Of a DNA stretch of 64,000 nucleotides, positions 1 to 9,901 are shown in pieces. The position numbers and the translations under genes were made by a program. A model generated the notes under the pieces. The model was not told the origin of the DNA and ran no database searches. It saw only the letters and a program-made list of their open reading frames with translations. Each line of letters opens with the position of its first letter. Positions within the stretch are counted from its first letter, which is position 1. The DNA is from Lentzea fradiae (GTDB lineage Bacteria > Actinomycetota > Actinomycetes > Mycobacteriales > Pseudonocardiaceae). The DNA lies in NCBI RefSeq assembly GCF_900100955.1, contig NZ_FNCC01000008.1:248001-312000 (forward strand). The letters are read 5' to 3'.

Positions 1-310
1 GCTGCGCACTCAGGGAATCGGCGCCTGGCCGACCTGCGGCGGTCGTTCCGCCACGGTGAAGACCACCCCGCAGACCCACCAGCAGTACACGCCTCGTGCC
101 GCGGTGGCGGCCGTCCCGGTGGTGCCGGTGGCACCGTCGTCCACGAGCAACCCGGACGGCGACTACGAGATCAAGGCGGGCGACACCCTCACCGGCATCG
201 CCGAGCAGCTGAAGATCGAGGGTGGCTGGCAGGCCCTGGTGGCCAAGAACGCGCAGTTCCTGACCAACCCGGACCTCATCCAGGTGGGCCACAGGATCGC
301 CACGAAGTGA
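1..310 (+). CDS. C-terminal part of Rpf-like LysM cell-wall protein (5' end outside window)
   Basis: The reading frame is open from base 2 to the TGA at 308-310, so the gene starts left of the window. The first visible residues (LRTQGIGAWPTCGG) match the end of the transglycosylase-like domain of resuscitation-promoting factors. A Pro/Ala/Val linker follows, then a LysM domain over the last 45 or so residues (YEIKAGDTLTGIA and NPDLIQVGHRI), the usual peptidoglycan-binding layout. The expected role is muralytic: a secreted enzyme that cleaves peptidoglycan glycan strands during growth or spore resuscitation. A GTG at 56 could be mistaken for the start, but the homology runs upstream of it. The catalytic Glu is not in the window. 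Confidence 0.8.
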   Translation, partial: LRTQGIGAWPTCGGRSATVKTTPQTHQQYTPRAAVAAVPVVPVAPSSTSNPDGDYEIKAGDTLTGIAEQLKIEGGWQALVAKNAQFLTNPDLIQVGHRIATK

Positions 311-334
311 CCGGCTGAACGCCCGGCCTTCCAG

Positions 335-1876
335 TCAGTCCTGTTCGGCGGGGATCTCCGCGTTCGCGCGAGGCAGGGTGAACCGGATCGTCGTGCCGCC
401 GGTGACCTCGGTGTCGAGCCAGATCCGGCCACCGTGGTACTCCACGATCTTGCGGCACATCGCGAGCCCGATGCCCGTTCCCGCGTAGCGGTCCTTGCCG
501 TGCAGCCTCTGGAAGATGACGAAGATCCGTTCGGCGTACTGCTCCTCGATGCCGATGCCGTTGTCCCGCACGGAGAACACCCAGTTGTCGTCGTCGCCCG
601 GTTCCGCGTCGACCCTCACGTGCGGCGCCTGCTCACCGCGGAACTTCACCGCGTTGCCAAGGAGGTTCTGGAACACCGCGGTGAGCAGACGGGCTTCCCC
701 GCGCACCTCGGGCAGCTCGCCCACCTCGATGGTGGCGCCGGCGTCCTCCACCGCCTGCGCCAGGTTGCGGCGGGCGTCCTCGACCAGCTCGGCCGCGGGC
801 ACCACCACGTGCTTCTCGCGGTGGCGGCCCACCCGGCTGAACGCGAGCAGGTCGTTGATGAGCAGCTGCATGCGCTTCGCGCCGTCCACGGCGAAGTCGA
901 TGTACTGCGTGGCCCGTTCGTCGAGCTGGCCGCGGTAGCGCCGTTCCAGCAGCTGGCAGAAGCTCGCGACCTTGCGCAGCGGTTCCTGCAGGTCGTGGGA
1001 CGCCACGTAGGCGAACTGCTCCAGCTCGGCGTTGGACCGGCGCAGCTCGGCCGTGGCGGCGTCCAGCGCGGCGTTGCGCTTCTGGGCCTGGTCGAGCTCG
1101 TCGACGATGCGGGTGCGCATGACGTCGACGTCCCGTCCCAGCTCGCGCAGCTCGGACGGGCCGGTGGCGGTGACGGTGTGGGCGAAGTCGCCACCCGCCA
1201 CCATCGCCACGTGCTGCCGCAACCGGGTCACCGGACCGACGACGTGCATGAGCACCGCCGCGACGCAGCCGAGCACCGCGAGCAGCACGACCGCCATCGC
1301 GATGATGCAGGTGACGGCCATGCTCGTGGCCGAGTCGTTGAGCCCTGCCCTGCCCTGTGCCCGCTCCTCGGCCAGTTCCTCCTGGAGCGCGGACAAGGCG
1401 ACGCGCACCGCGTCGAACCGCTCCTTGCCCACCGACTCGTCGGGCGGTTGCGCTCCGGCGCGGACGGCGGCGATGGTGGGGTCCGCGTACTCGGTGCGCC
1501 AGCCGGCCAGCGCCGCGTCCAGGGAGTCGAGGTCCGCCACGACCGTCGGCGTGTTCAGCGCGGCGACGGTGGCCCGCGCGGAGCTCTGCCGGTCGAGCCC
1601 GTTCTGGTAGGGCTTGAGGAAGTCGTCGCTGCCGCTCAGCACGAAGCCGCGGACGCCGTTCTCCTGGTCCACCAGGTCGGCGCCCAGCTGCTGCGCGCTC
1701 ACCACGGCCGGCCCGACCACGTCGAGCAGCCGCGACCGCGCCTGGGAGAGCTGGCTGATGGCCAGCAGGACCGCGAGCGTGGCGCCCAGCAACACCGCGA
1801 CCAGCGCCATCGAGATCCACACCGACCACCGCCGCAACGACGGACCCGCCGGCACCGCACCCGAACCCGTGCGCAC
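335..1876 (-). CDS. Membrane sensor histidine kinase, CHASE3-HAMP-HisKA-HATPase
   Basis: A 513-aa orphan histidine kinase. A transmembrane helix (about residues 18-40) is followed by a CHASE3-like extracellular sensor with the typical QENGVRGFVLSG motif, a second helix (about 185-210), HAMP and a short coiled region. The H-box is VASHDLQEPLRKV with phospho-acceptor His294; the ATPase domain has N box QNLLGNAVKF, DNGIGI and GTGIGLA. The catalytic core resembles the phytochrome-type kinases. The GTG at 1876 was chosen because AGGGGAGG lies just upstream; an ATG at 1933 has no such site. No response regulator is adjacent, so the partner is unknown. The gene converges with the Rpf-like gene. Confidence 0.85.
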   Translation of the reverse strand: MRTGSGAVPAGPSLRRWSVWISMALVAVLLGATLAVLLAISQLSQARSRLLDVVGPAVVSAQQLGADLVDQENGVRGFVLSGSDDFLKPYQNGLDRQSSARATVAALNTPTVVADLDSLDAALAGWRTEYADPTIAAVRAGAQPPDESVGKERFDAVRVALSALQEELAEERAQGRAGLNDSATSMAVTCIIAMAVVLLAVLGCVAAVLMHVVGPVTRLRQHVAMVAGGDFAHTVTATGPSELRELGRDVDVMRTRIVDELDQAQKRNAALDAATAELRRSNAELEQFAYVASHDLQEPLRKVASFCQLLERRYRGQLDERATQYIDFAVDGAKRMQLLINDLLAFSRVGRHREKHVVVPAAELVEDARRNLAQAVEDAGATIEVGELPEVRGEARLLTAVFQNLLGNAVKFRGEQAPHVRVDAEPGDDDNWVFSVRDNGIGIEEQYAERIFVIFQRLHGKDRYAGTGIGLAMCRKIVEYHGGRIWLDTEVTGGTTIRFTLPRANAEIPAEQD

Positions 1877-1960
1877 TGAACCTCCCCTGTCACGACGCAG
1901 GACGCCGTCCTCAACACGCGTTGAGGAGCGCAATCCTAGAGCCGCCGCGGGAAGGGGCTG

Positions 1961-2326
1961 TCAGCCGTGCACGGTGATGACGTAGCCGTCCGGGTCGGCG
2001 AAGGCGAACGTCCGCCCGAAGGGTCCGTCGAACGGAGCAGTGACGACCGGGACGCCCTCGGCGGCCAGCTCGTCGTGCAGGCCCTGCGCGTTCTCCGCGT
2101 GCAGCCACAACGCGACGCCCACGCCCGGACGCGGCGTGGCGGCGTCCAGGTCGACGCCCGGCAGCGGCTCCCGCACCGCGAACGGGATCGGCGTGGTGGC
2201 GAACACCACCGCGCCGGGCGGGCTCGCGGGCACCCGGCGCAGCCCGAGCCGCTTCTCGTAGAACTCCGCCGAGCTGCCGAGGTCGCGCACCTGCAACGCG
2301 AGGAAGTCGGGTCCGGTCACGGTCAT
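1961..2326 (-). CDS. VOC (glyoxalase/bleomycin-resistance fold) protein
   Basis: A 121-aa single-domain vicinal oxygen chelate protein. It has the paired beta-alpha-beta-beta-beta layout: DFLALQVRDLGSSAEFYEKRLGL at the N-terminus and FGRTFAFADPDGYVITVHG at the C-terminus. Family members bind a divalent metal and act as lyases, dioxygenases or antibiotic-sequestering proteins; the substrate cannot be read from sequence. The ATG at 2326 is preceded by a strong AGGAGG. It is divergent from a MarR regulator at 2385 and shares a 58-bp intergenic region with two operator copies, so it is probably the regulator's target. Confidence 0.85.
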   Translation of the reverse strand: MTVTGPDFLALQVRDLGSSAEFYEKRLGLRRVPASPPGAVVFATTPIPFAVREPLPGVDLDAATPRPGVGVALWLHAENAQGLHDELAAEGVPVVTAPFDGPFGRTFAFADPDGYVITVHG

Positions 2327-2340
2327 GACGCCTCCTGAGG

Positions 2341-2386
2341 TATGTCAATGTGCTGACATCCAGACGGTATGTCATGATGCTGACAT
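2341..2386. promoter_or_regulatory. Two direct copies of a 19-bp palindromic MarR operator
   Basis: TATGTCA-N5-TGACAT occurs at 2341-2359 and again at 2368-2386, 27 bp apart. The second copy runs into the MarR start codon at 2385. They sit between the divergent VOC gene and the MarR gene, so one protein bound here would cover both promoters. Confidence 0.75.
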
Positions 2387-2834
2387 GGGTCAAGCCGAGG
2401 TGGTCGGGCCGCTCGACGAAGCGGTGGGGTACATGCTCAAACGGGCGGCGACGGCGTTGCGCGCCGAGATGGAGGCGGCGTTGCGCCCGCTGGACCTGAC
2501 GGTGTCGCAGTACTCCTGCCTGGAGGTGCTGGCGCAGCGGCCGGGGCTGTCCAACGCGGAGCTGGCGAGGGCGGTCTTCGTGACGCGCCAGTCGATGAAC
2601 CTGGTGCTGCGCGGCTTGCAGGACAGGGGCCTGGTCACCCGCCCCGCGACCGCCGAGCACGGCCGCGCGCTGCCCAGCGAGGTGACCGATGCGGGCCGCG
2701 TCCAGCTGCGGGCCGCGAGCGCCGCCGTGCGCGCGGTCGAGAAGCGGATGCTCGCGCCGCTGTCGGAGGCCCGCCAGGCCCGTCTGCTGCGGGACCTGGC
2801 GGCGTGCATCGACGCGCTGTCGCCCCCGGCATAG
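2385..2834 (+). CDS. MarR-family transcriptional regulator
   Basis: A 149-aa winged-helix regulator. The N-terminal dimerisation helix is followed by HTH residues LSNAELARAVFVTRQSMNLVLRG and the wing LQDRGLVTRPATAEHGR, then the C-terminal dimer helices. The start at 2385 is preferred over an in-frame ATG at 2325, which would overlap the VOC gene and add residues without family similarity. There is no ribosome-binding site at 2385 and an operator touches the start codon, which suggests a leaderless transcript. It is divergent from the VOC gene and is expected to repress both itself and that gene; the ligand is unknown. Confidence 0.85.
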   Translation: MGQAEVVGPLDEAVGYMLKRAATALRAEMEAALRPLDLTVSQYSCLEVLAQRPGLSNAELARAVFVTRQSMNLVLRGLQDRGLVTRPATAEHGRALPSEVTDAGRVQLRAASAAVRAVEKRMLAPLSEARQARLLRDLAACIDALSPPA

Positions 2835-2861
2835 GGCCGGGACGGGCGCGGACCCGTTCGG

Positions 2862-3851
2862 TCAGCCGACCGCGACGGGGTGCAGCCAGCAGGCGACCGA
2901 GCGGCCGTCCCTGCTCTGCCCCAGCAGCGGCACGCGGTCGCCGCAGACGTCCAGGGCGCGCGGGCAGCGCGGGTGGAACGCGCACCCGGCAGGCATGGAC
3001 CGGAGGTCCGGCGGCGAGCCCGGGATGCCCGTCAGCTCCCGTTTTTCGCCCTTCAGCGCGGGGAACGACCGCAGCAGGCCGTCGCTGTAGGGGTGCAGGG
3101 GAGAGCGGTAGAGGTCGGCCGACGCCGCCTCCTCCACGACCTGGCCCGCGTACATGATCGCGATCCGGTCCGAGAACTCGACCAGCAGCGACAGGTCGTG
3201 CGTGATGAACACGACCGAGAACCCCAGGCGCTCGCGCAGGTCCACGAGCGTGCGCAGGATCTGCCGCTGCACCACCACGTCCAGCGCGGTGGTCGGCTCG
3301 TCCATGACCACCACCCGCGGGTCGAGCGCGAGCGCCATCGCGATCATCACCCGCTGCCGCATCCCGCCGGAGAGCTGGTGCGGGTAGCTGTGCAGCCGGT
3401 CGGCCGCGATGCCGACCAGCTCCAGCAGCTCGCGGGCGCGGTCCTGGCGGGCGCGCGGCGACGTCTTCGGCGAGTGCGCCTTGATCACGTCCACCAGCTG
3501 GGTCGAGATCCGCTGCACCGGGTTCAGCGAGTTGATCGCGCCCTGGAACACGATGGCGATCTCCGACCACCGCAGCCGCCGCAGCTCCGCGTCGCGGATG
3601 CGCAGCAGGTCGACGGTCGTGCCGTCCTGGAGGTGGTAGAGCACCTCGCCGCTCGCCACCACACCCGGCGGGGGCAGCAGCCGGGTCATGCCGTAGGCCA
3701 GCGTCGACTTCCCGCTGCCCGACTCCCCGGCGAGACCCAGCACCTCGCCGCGGTGCAGGGTCAGGTCGACGTCGCGCACCGCGCGCACCGAGCCGGGACC
3801 GGCGCCGTAGTCGACGTTCAGCCCCCGCACCTCGAGAATGCGTTCCTTCAT
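2862..3851 (-). CDS. Opp/Dpp-type ABC transporter ATPase, OppD-like
   Basis: A 329-aa nucleotide-binding subunit. It has Walker [11 protein letters not shown]-loop, signature LSGGMRQR, Walker [13 protein letters not shown] and H-loop FITHD, followed by the C-terminal oligopeptide-transporter extension with FHPRCP and several cysteines that bind a 4Fe-4S cluster in some relatives. The ATG at 3851 overlaps the stop of the upstream permease by 4 bp. It is the last gene of a five-gene operon (binding protein, ATPase, two permeases, ATPase). The operon abuts glycosidase genes, so an oligosaccharide substrate is plausible, but no residue here decides between peptide and sugar. Confidence 0.9.
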   Translation of the reverse strand: MKERILEVRGLNVDYGAGPGSVRAVRDVDLTLHRGEVLGLAGESGSGKSTLAYGMTRLLPPPGVVASGEVLYHLQDGTTVDLLRIRDAELRRLRWSEIAIVFQGAINSLNPVQRISTQLVDVIKAHSPKTSPRARQDRARELLELVGIAADRLHSYPHQLSGGMRQRVMIAMALALDPRVVVMDEPTTALDVVVQRQILRTLVDLRERLGFSVVFITHDLSLLVEFSDRIAIMYAGQVVEEAASADLYRSPLHPYSDGLLRSFPALKGEKRELTGIPGSPPDLRSMPAGCAFHPRCPRALDVCGDRVPLLGQSRDGRSVACWLHPVAVG

Positions 3852-4753
3852 GACGTCTCCAGCTTCTGCGCGAGCTTCGGGTCCTGGGGGAGCACGGGGG
3901 TGAAGCCGACGCGCATCCGCACACCCGGCATCGAGAAGCGGTTGCGCAGCCGAGGGTTGACGTACTCGTCGATGCCGAAGTTCACCAGCGACAACGCCGT
4001 GCCGAGCAACGCGATCGCGAGACCGGCCGGCACGAACCACCACCACGCGCCCTGCGCGAGGGCCTGCTGCGACTGGGCCCAGTACAGGACCGTGCCCCAG
4101 TTCCAGCCGCCCGCGTCGGACACGCCGATGAACGCCAGCGTGATCTCCGAGACCACCGCGAACAGCACGGTGCCGACGAAGCCGGACGCGATGACGGCCG
4201 TCAGGTTCGGCATGATCTCGAACAGGATGATCCGCCAGGCCGACTCGCCGTTCGCCCGTGCCGCCTCCACGTAGTCGCGCCTGCGCAACGACAACGTCTG
4301 CGCCCGCAGCACCCGTGCGTTCCACGCCCACGACGTCAGGCCGATCACCAGCGCGATCGTCAGGTTGCTCGTCTCGGGCAGCGAGGACGTGATGATGACG
4401 ATCAACGGCAGCGCCGGGATCACCAGGAACACGTTCGACAGCGCGGAAAGGCCCTCGCCCGCCGACCCGCTGAGGTAGCCGGCGGTGACGCCGACCAGCA
4501 CCGACAGCACGGTCGCGACGACGCCGGCGATCGCGCCGACCAGCACGACGCTGCGGGTGCCGGCGAGCACCTGGCTGAAGATGTCCTGGCCCAGGTGAGT
4601 GGTGCCGAACCAGTGCTCCGCCGACGGCGGCTGCAACAGCGCGCTGCTGCGTTCAGACGGGTCGAACGGCGCGAGCCACGGGCCGACGACCGCCATCAGC
4701 GCGAAGAATCCCAGCGCCACCAGCCCGGTGAGCGCCTTGGGGTTGGTGCGCAT
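3848..4753 (-). CDS. Opp/Dpp-type ABC transporter permease, OppC-like
   Basis: A 301-aa inner-membrane permease with a short cytoplasmic N-terminus, one N-terminal helix (ALTGLVALGFFALMAVVGPWLAP), a periplasmic loop with the family motif HWFGTTHLGQDIFSQVLAG, and about five more helices. The EAA loop that contacts the ATPase reads VEAARANGESAWRIILFEIMPN. The start ATG at 4753 overlaps the stop of the upstream OppB-like gene (ATGA). It forms the channel with the 4753-5733 product. Confidence 0.9.
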   Translation of the reverse strand: MRTNPKALTGLVALGFFALMAVVGPWLAPFDPSERSSALLQPPSAEHWFGTTHLGQDIFSQVLAGTRSVVLVGAIAGVVATVLSVLVGVTAGYLSGSAGEGLSALSNVFLVIPALPLIVIITSSLPETSNLTIALVIGLTSWAWNARVLRAQTLSLRRRDYVEAARANGESAWRIILFEIMPNLTAVIASGFVGTVLFAVVSEITLAFIGVSDAGGWNWGTVLYWAQSQQALAQGAWWWFVPAGLAIALLGTALSLVNFGIDEYVNPRLRNRFSMPGVRMRVGFTPVLPQDPKLAQKLETS

Positions 4754-5729
4754 CAGCCCTCCCTGCGGGTGCGCGGGTCCAGCGCGAGGTAGGCGACGTC
4801 CGCGAGGAGGTTCGCCAGCAGCACGGACAGCGTGATGATGAGGAAGATGCCTTGCAGCAACGGGTAGTCCTTCGCGCCGACCGCCTGGAACAGCTGCAGG
4901 CCGAGACCGGGGTAGGAGAACACGATCTCCACCAGCAGGGTGCCGCCGACGATGAACCCGAGCGCCAGCGCGAAGCCGGACACGTTGGGCAGCAACGCGT
5001 TGCGGGCGGCGTAGGCGAGCATCACGCGCCGTTCGGGCAGGCCCTTGGCGTGCGCGACGGTGACGTAGTCGTCCGACGACACGGTCACCATCATGTTGCG
5101 CATGCTGAGGATCCAGCCGCTCACCGACGACACCAGGATCGTGAACGCGGGCAGCAGCGCGTGCTGCACCGTGCTGCCGATGAACTGCCAGTCCCAGTTC
5201 GGCACCAGGCCGATCGCGTAGGCGCCGGAGGCGGGGAAGAAGCTGCCGGGACCGGTGAGCAGCGCGATCGCCACCAGGCCGAGCCAGAAGTACGGGATCG
5301 ACGAGACGAACGTCGTGACGGGGATCAGCGAGTCCGCCCACGTGCCCCGCCGCCAGCCCACCACGGCACCCGCCGCGGTGCCGAGCAGGAACCCGATGAC
5401 CGTGGTGATGCCGACCAGGCCGACCGTCCACGGCAGACCGTCGCCGATCACCTCCGCCACGGGCGTCGGGAAGAACGTGAACGACAGCCCGAGGTCGCCG
5501 CGCAGCAGCTGGCCGAGGTAGGAGAAGTACTGGCTCGCCAGGCTCTCGTCCTTGTCCAGCCCGAACAGGACGTACAGCGACCGCACGGACTCGCTCGTCA
5601 TCTGCCCGCGCTGCTTGGTGATCAGCGCCTGCACCGGGTCGCCGGGGATCATCCTCGGCACGAAGAAGTTGATCGTCACCGCCGCCCACGCGGTGAGCAG
5701 GTAGAAGCCGAACCGCTTGAGGAGGTAGC

Positions 5730-5733
<4 letters not shown>
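4753..5733 (-). CDS. Opp/Dpp-type ABC transporter permease, OppB-like
   Basis: A 326-aa permease. The first helix ([21 protein letters not shown]) is followed by the conserved PGDPV motif of OppB proteins, then five more helices and an EAA loop ([25 protein letters not shown]). The GTG at 5733 was chosen because it overlaps the TGA of the upstream ATPase gene (GTGA) and gives the normal N-terminus MSYLLKRFG; longer versions run into the ATPase coding sequence. It pairs with the OppC-like subunit. Confidence 0.9.
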
Positions 5734-6757
<1,024 letters not shown>

Positions 6758-6761
<4 letters not shown>

Positions 6762-8416
6762 GAGGCGGGCCGCAGCTTCAGGACGATGTCGAGCGCGTTC
6801 TCCAGCGTCGGCTGCACCGGCGCGTACTGGTCCTGCTCGCTCGGCCAGCCGACCCAGTTCTTGGTGCTGTACTGGCCACCGCCGTTGGCCGCCGAGGTGA
6901 TGATGACCGGCATGTCCTGCACGAAGATCCGCTGCAGCTCCTGCAACGCGGCGGTGCGCACGGACTCGTCGGCGGCGTTCGCGAACTCGTCGAGCGCCTT
7001 GGTGGCGGCCGGGTTCTCGTACCGGCCGTAGTTGCCGTTCACACCGGCCTCGCCGATCGGCTTGTACAGCGCGCCGTCCATGATGGACTGGTAGATGTCG
7101 TAGAGCGTCAGCCCGTTGTTGGTCCAGTGCATGGCGGCGCCGAAGTCACCGGTGTCGAGCGCCTTGGTCCACGAGTCGGCGTTCTGCAGGTTCACCGTCG
7201 CCGCGATGCCGATCTTGGCGAAGTTGTCCTTGATGATCTCCAGGTCGGTGACGTAGTCCGACCAGCCGGTGGGCACCGTCAGCTCGATCGTGACGGGCTG
7301 GCCGTCCTTGCCCTTGAGCTTGTCGCCGTCGAAGCTGTACCCGGCCTCGGTCAGCGCCTTCTTCGCGCCCTCGACGTCGACGGTGACCTTCTTGTCCTTG
7401 AACTCCGGTGCGATGAACGCGTCACCGGCGGGCGTCGGGATGCCGGTGATGTTGTCGACCTTCGGGTAGAAGTAGCCGGCCTCGCCCTGCATGAAGATGT
7501 CGTCGCGGTTCACCACCATGTTCGCCGCGCGGCGCAGCGCCGGGTCGTCCCACGGCTTGGTCTTGGTGTTGAACCACAGGCCGTGCACGCCGAGCACCGG
7601 CGGGAACCACAGCTTGTGGTTCTGCGGGTCCTTGCTCGTGTAGGCGGCCTGGTAGTTCGGGATGAAGGTGAAGCTCCACTCGGCCGCGCCGGTCGCGAGC
7701 GCGTTCGTCTGCGCGTTGTTGTCGCTGTAGGAGGTGTAGCGCAGCTCCTTGACCTTCGGGAGCTCCTGCCAGTACTGGTCCCTGACCGACAGCGTCACGG
7801 CTTGCGGCGTGAACGACTTCAGCGTGTACGGGCCGCTGCCGACCGGGTTCTTGAGCGTCTCGGTGCTGGGGTTCGAGAACGTCGACCACTGGTGCTTGGG
7901 CACGACGAACTGTTCGAGGATCTTCTTCTGGTTGACGTACTGCGACTTCGGGAAGCCGACGGTGACCTCGTTGCCGGAGAAGGAGATGTCCTGGTACGGC
8001 ACGCCCTCGATGTTCAGGCCGGGGTTGTTCTTCAGCAGCTCGAAGGTGTACGCGACGTCCTCAGCCGTTAATGGTTTGCCGTCGGACCACGTGACACCGT
8101 CCCGGATGGTCAGGGAGAGCTTGTGGAAGTTCTCCGACCAGGTGAACTTGGTGGCGAGCCACGGCTTCGGCTCGTCGGTCACCTTGACCTCGTTGACCAT
8201 GGCGAGCGGTTCGAAGAGCAGCCGTCGGTAGCCCAGCGACGAGGACGCCGACGAGTTGAGGAACGGGTTGTTGTTCTCCGTTTGCGGCCCGTTCGGCATG
8301 CCCACGTTCAGCACGCCGGCGGAGTTGCCGGCACTGCCGGGGTTCGTGGCCGAACAGGCACCGGTGAACGCCAGGGCGGTCGCGGTGACGGCAGCGCAAA
8401 CACGCCTCAGTCTCAT
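6758..8416 (-). CDS. Extracellular solute-binding lipoprotein, family 5 (Opp/oligosaccharide type)
   Basis: A 552-aa family-5 solute-binding protein. The signal peptide [18 protein letters not shown] ends in a lipobox-like cysteine, so it should be lipid-anchored outside the membrane. The body has the two-lobe fold of SBP_bac_5 proteins ([24 protein letters not shown] and [20 protein letters not shown]). ATG 8416 follows AAGGAGT; an in-frame upstream start would precede that site and lack a signal sequence. Family-5 proteins bind peptides, nickel or oligosaccharides such as cello- and xylo-oligosaccharides. The next genes are a ROK regulator and a GH3 enzyme, so a beta-glycoside-derived oligosaccharide is the best guess. 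Confidence 0.88.
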
Positions 8417-8614
8417 GGGAACTCCTTGTTCTCCAACGAAAGCAGGAAGAAGCAAGTGAGCGCTGTGAGGTGGTGACCGCGCGTGCCATCGCGGGTGGGG
8501 CCGGGGGTGGCCCTCTGGTCGCCGTAGAGTAGACGCCCGTTCTCGTGGTCAAGTCAATAACGAAGAGGTCACGACCCGAGGCTTATTTTTAGGCGCGAAC
8601 TAACCTCGGCGCTC
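8417..8614. promoter_or_regulatory. Intergenic region between transporter operon and ROK gene
   Basis: This 198-bp divergent region must hold the promoters of both the transporter operon and the ROK gene. It contains an imperfect inverted repeat, CGAGGcTTA at 8577-8585 and TAACCTCG at 8601-8608, next to the ROK start. TAACCT at 8601-8606 could serve as the -10 box of a leaderless ROK transcript, because no ribosome-binding site precedes its ATG. The repeat is the best visible candidate for a ROK operator. The GAGAGCGCTCTC palindrome found at neighbouring CAZyme promoters is absent here. Confidence 0.45.
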
Positions 8615-9823
8615 ATGGTGCGTGCTCGTGCGACTGTGCGGGACCTCCGCCGGCAGAACCGATCCGTCCTCCTCACCGCCCTCTTCCTCGACGGCCCGCT
8701 GAGCCGTCTGCAGCTCAGCGCGAGCACCGGGCTCAGCGCCGCGACCGCCAGCACGATCACCGGCGAGCTGCTGGACGAGGGTCTGCTGACGGAGGCGGGC
8801 TCGGTCGAGTCCGACGGCGGCAGGCCCCGCGTGCTGCTGCGCGTCAACCCGGTGTTCGGGCACGTCGTCGGGGTCGACGTCGGGGAGACGGGGATCAAGG
8901 TCGAGCTGTTCGACCTCGCCATGACCCGTCTGTCCACTGTGGATCTGCCGGTGGCCGCGGTGCGCCCGGGGCCGGTCAGCGAGCTGGTCGCGGCCGGGGT
9001 CGCGCAGGTGCTGTCCGCGAGCGGTGTGCCCGCGTCGTCGGTGCTCGGCGTCGGCGTGGGGGTGCCGGGCACGGTCGAGCGGGGGACCTCCGCCGTCGTG
9101 CACGCGCAGACCATCGGCTGGGACGCCGTCCCGCTGGAGCGGATGATCCGGGAGGCGGGCGTCGAGCCGCCGCTGTTCGTCGAGAACGGCGCGAAGACCC
9201 AGGGGCAGGCCGAGATGTGGTTCGGCGCCGGTCGGGGGGCGCGGCACGCGGTGATCGTGCTGGTCGGCTCGGGTGTCGGCGTCGCGGTGGTGACCGGCGG
9301 CGTGATGCACCGGGGCGCGACGAGCAACGCGGGGGAGTGGGGTCACACCACGATCGTCTACGGCGGCCGGCGCTGCCGGTGCGGCGTGCGCGGATGCCTG
9401 GAGGCGTACGCCGGTGCCGAGGCCATGCTCGGCCGTTACCGGGAGGCGGCGCGCGACGGGAGCTCCGCGCCCGACCAGGTGTCCGCGCTGGAGGAGCTGC
9501 TCACGTCGCGGTCGGCCGCGGCCCGCCGGGTGGTCGAGGAGTCGGTGGGCTACCTGGGCGCCGGGATCGCCAACCTGGTGAACCTGTTCAACCCCGAGCG
9601 CGTCGTCCTCGGCGGCTGGGCGGGGCTCGCGCTCGGCGCGCGGCAGCTCGACCGCATCGTCGCCGCGACGGCCGAGCACGCGTTGCGCCATCCGTACGCA
9701 CAGGTCCGCATCGAGCTGGGCAGGACGGGACCGGACGCGGTGGCGGTCGGAGCGGCGACGTTGCCGGTCGCGGCCCTGCTGGAGACGGGTGCGGACCCCC
9801 GTTCCGCGCGGCGGGCCGGGTGA
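8615..9823 (+). CDS. ROK-family transcriptional regulator (NagC/XylR type)
   Basis: A 402-aa protein with an N-terminal winged HTH (about residues 8-65, LSRLQLSASTGLSAATASTITGEL) and a C-terminal ROK sugar-kinase-fold domain. The sugar-binding region has ENGAKTQGQAEMWFGAGRG and the ATP-site region GVGVAVVTGG. The structural zinc motif is complete: GHTT followed by CRCGVRGCLE (Cys254, 256, 261). Such proteins usually bind a mono- or disaccharide and release DNA. The divergent Opp-type transporter is the likely target, together with its own gene. It is followed by a GH3 gene with a separate LacI-type operator, so the locus seems to have two sugar sensors. Confidence 0.88.
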   Translation: MVRARATVRDLRRQNRSVLLTALFLDGPLSRLQLSASTGLSAATASTITGELLDEGLLTEAGSVESDGGRPRVLLRVNPVFGHVVGVDVGETGIKVELFDLAMTRLSTVDLPVAAVRPGPVSELVAAGVAQVLSASGVPASSVLGVGVGVPGTVERGTSAVVHAQTIGWDAVPLERMIREAGVEPPLFVENGAKTQGQAEMWFGAGRGARHAVIVLVGSGVGVAVVTGGVMHRGATSNAGEWGHTTIVYGGRRCRCGVRGCLEAYAGAEAMLGRYREAARDGSSAPDQVSALEELLTSRSAAARRVVEESVGYLGAGIANLVNLFNPERVVLGGWAGLALGARQLDRIVAATAEHALRHPYAQVRIELGRTGPDAVAVGAATLPVAALLETGADPRSARRAG

Positions 9824-9842
9824 GAAGGGCCCTTCCGCCGCA

Positions 9843-9890
9843 TTGACACCGATGTCGTTGACCCCCGACTCTTTGGAGAGCGCTCTCCAA
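9843..9890 (+). promoter_or_regulatory. Promoter and LacI operator of the GH3-LacI unit
   Basis: TTGACA at 9843-9848, an 18-bp spacer and GACTCT at 9867-9872 form a promoter. It is followed directly by the perfect 18-bp palindrome TTGGAGAGCGCTCTCCAA at 9873-9890. The palindrome lies over the transcription start and just before the AAGGAGG ribosome-binding site of the GTG at 9902, which fits repression. Confidence 0.8.
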
Positions 9891-9901
9891 GGAGGTTCTC
9901 G

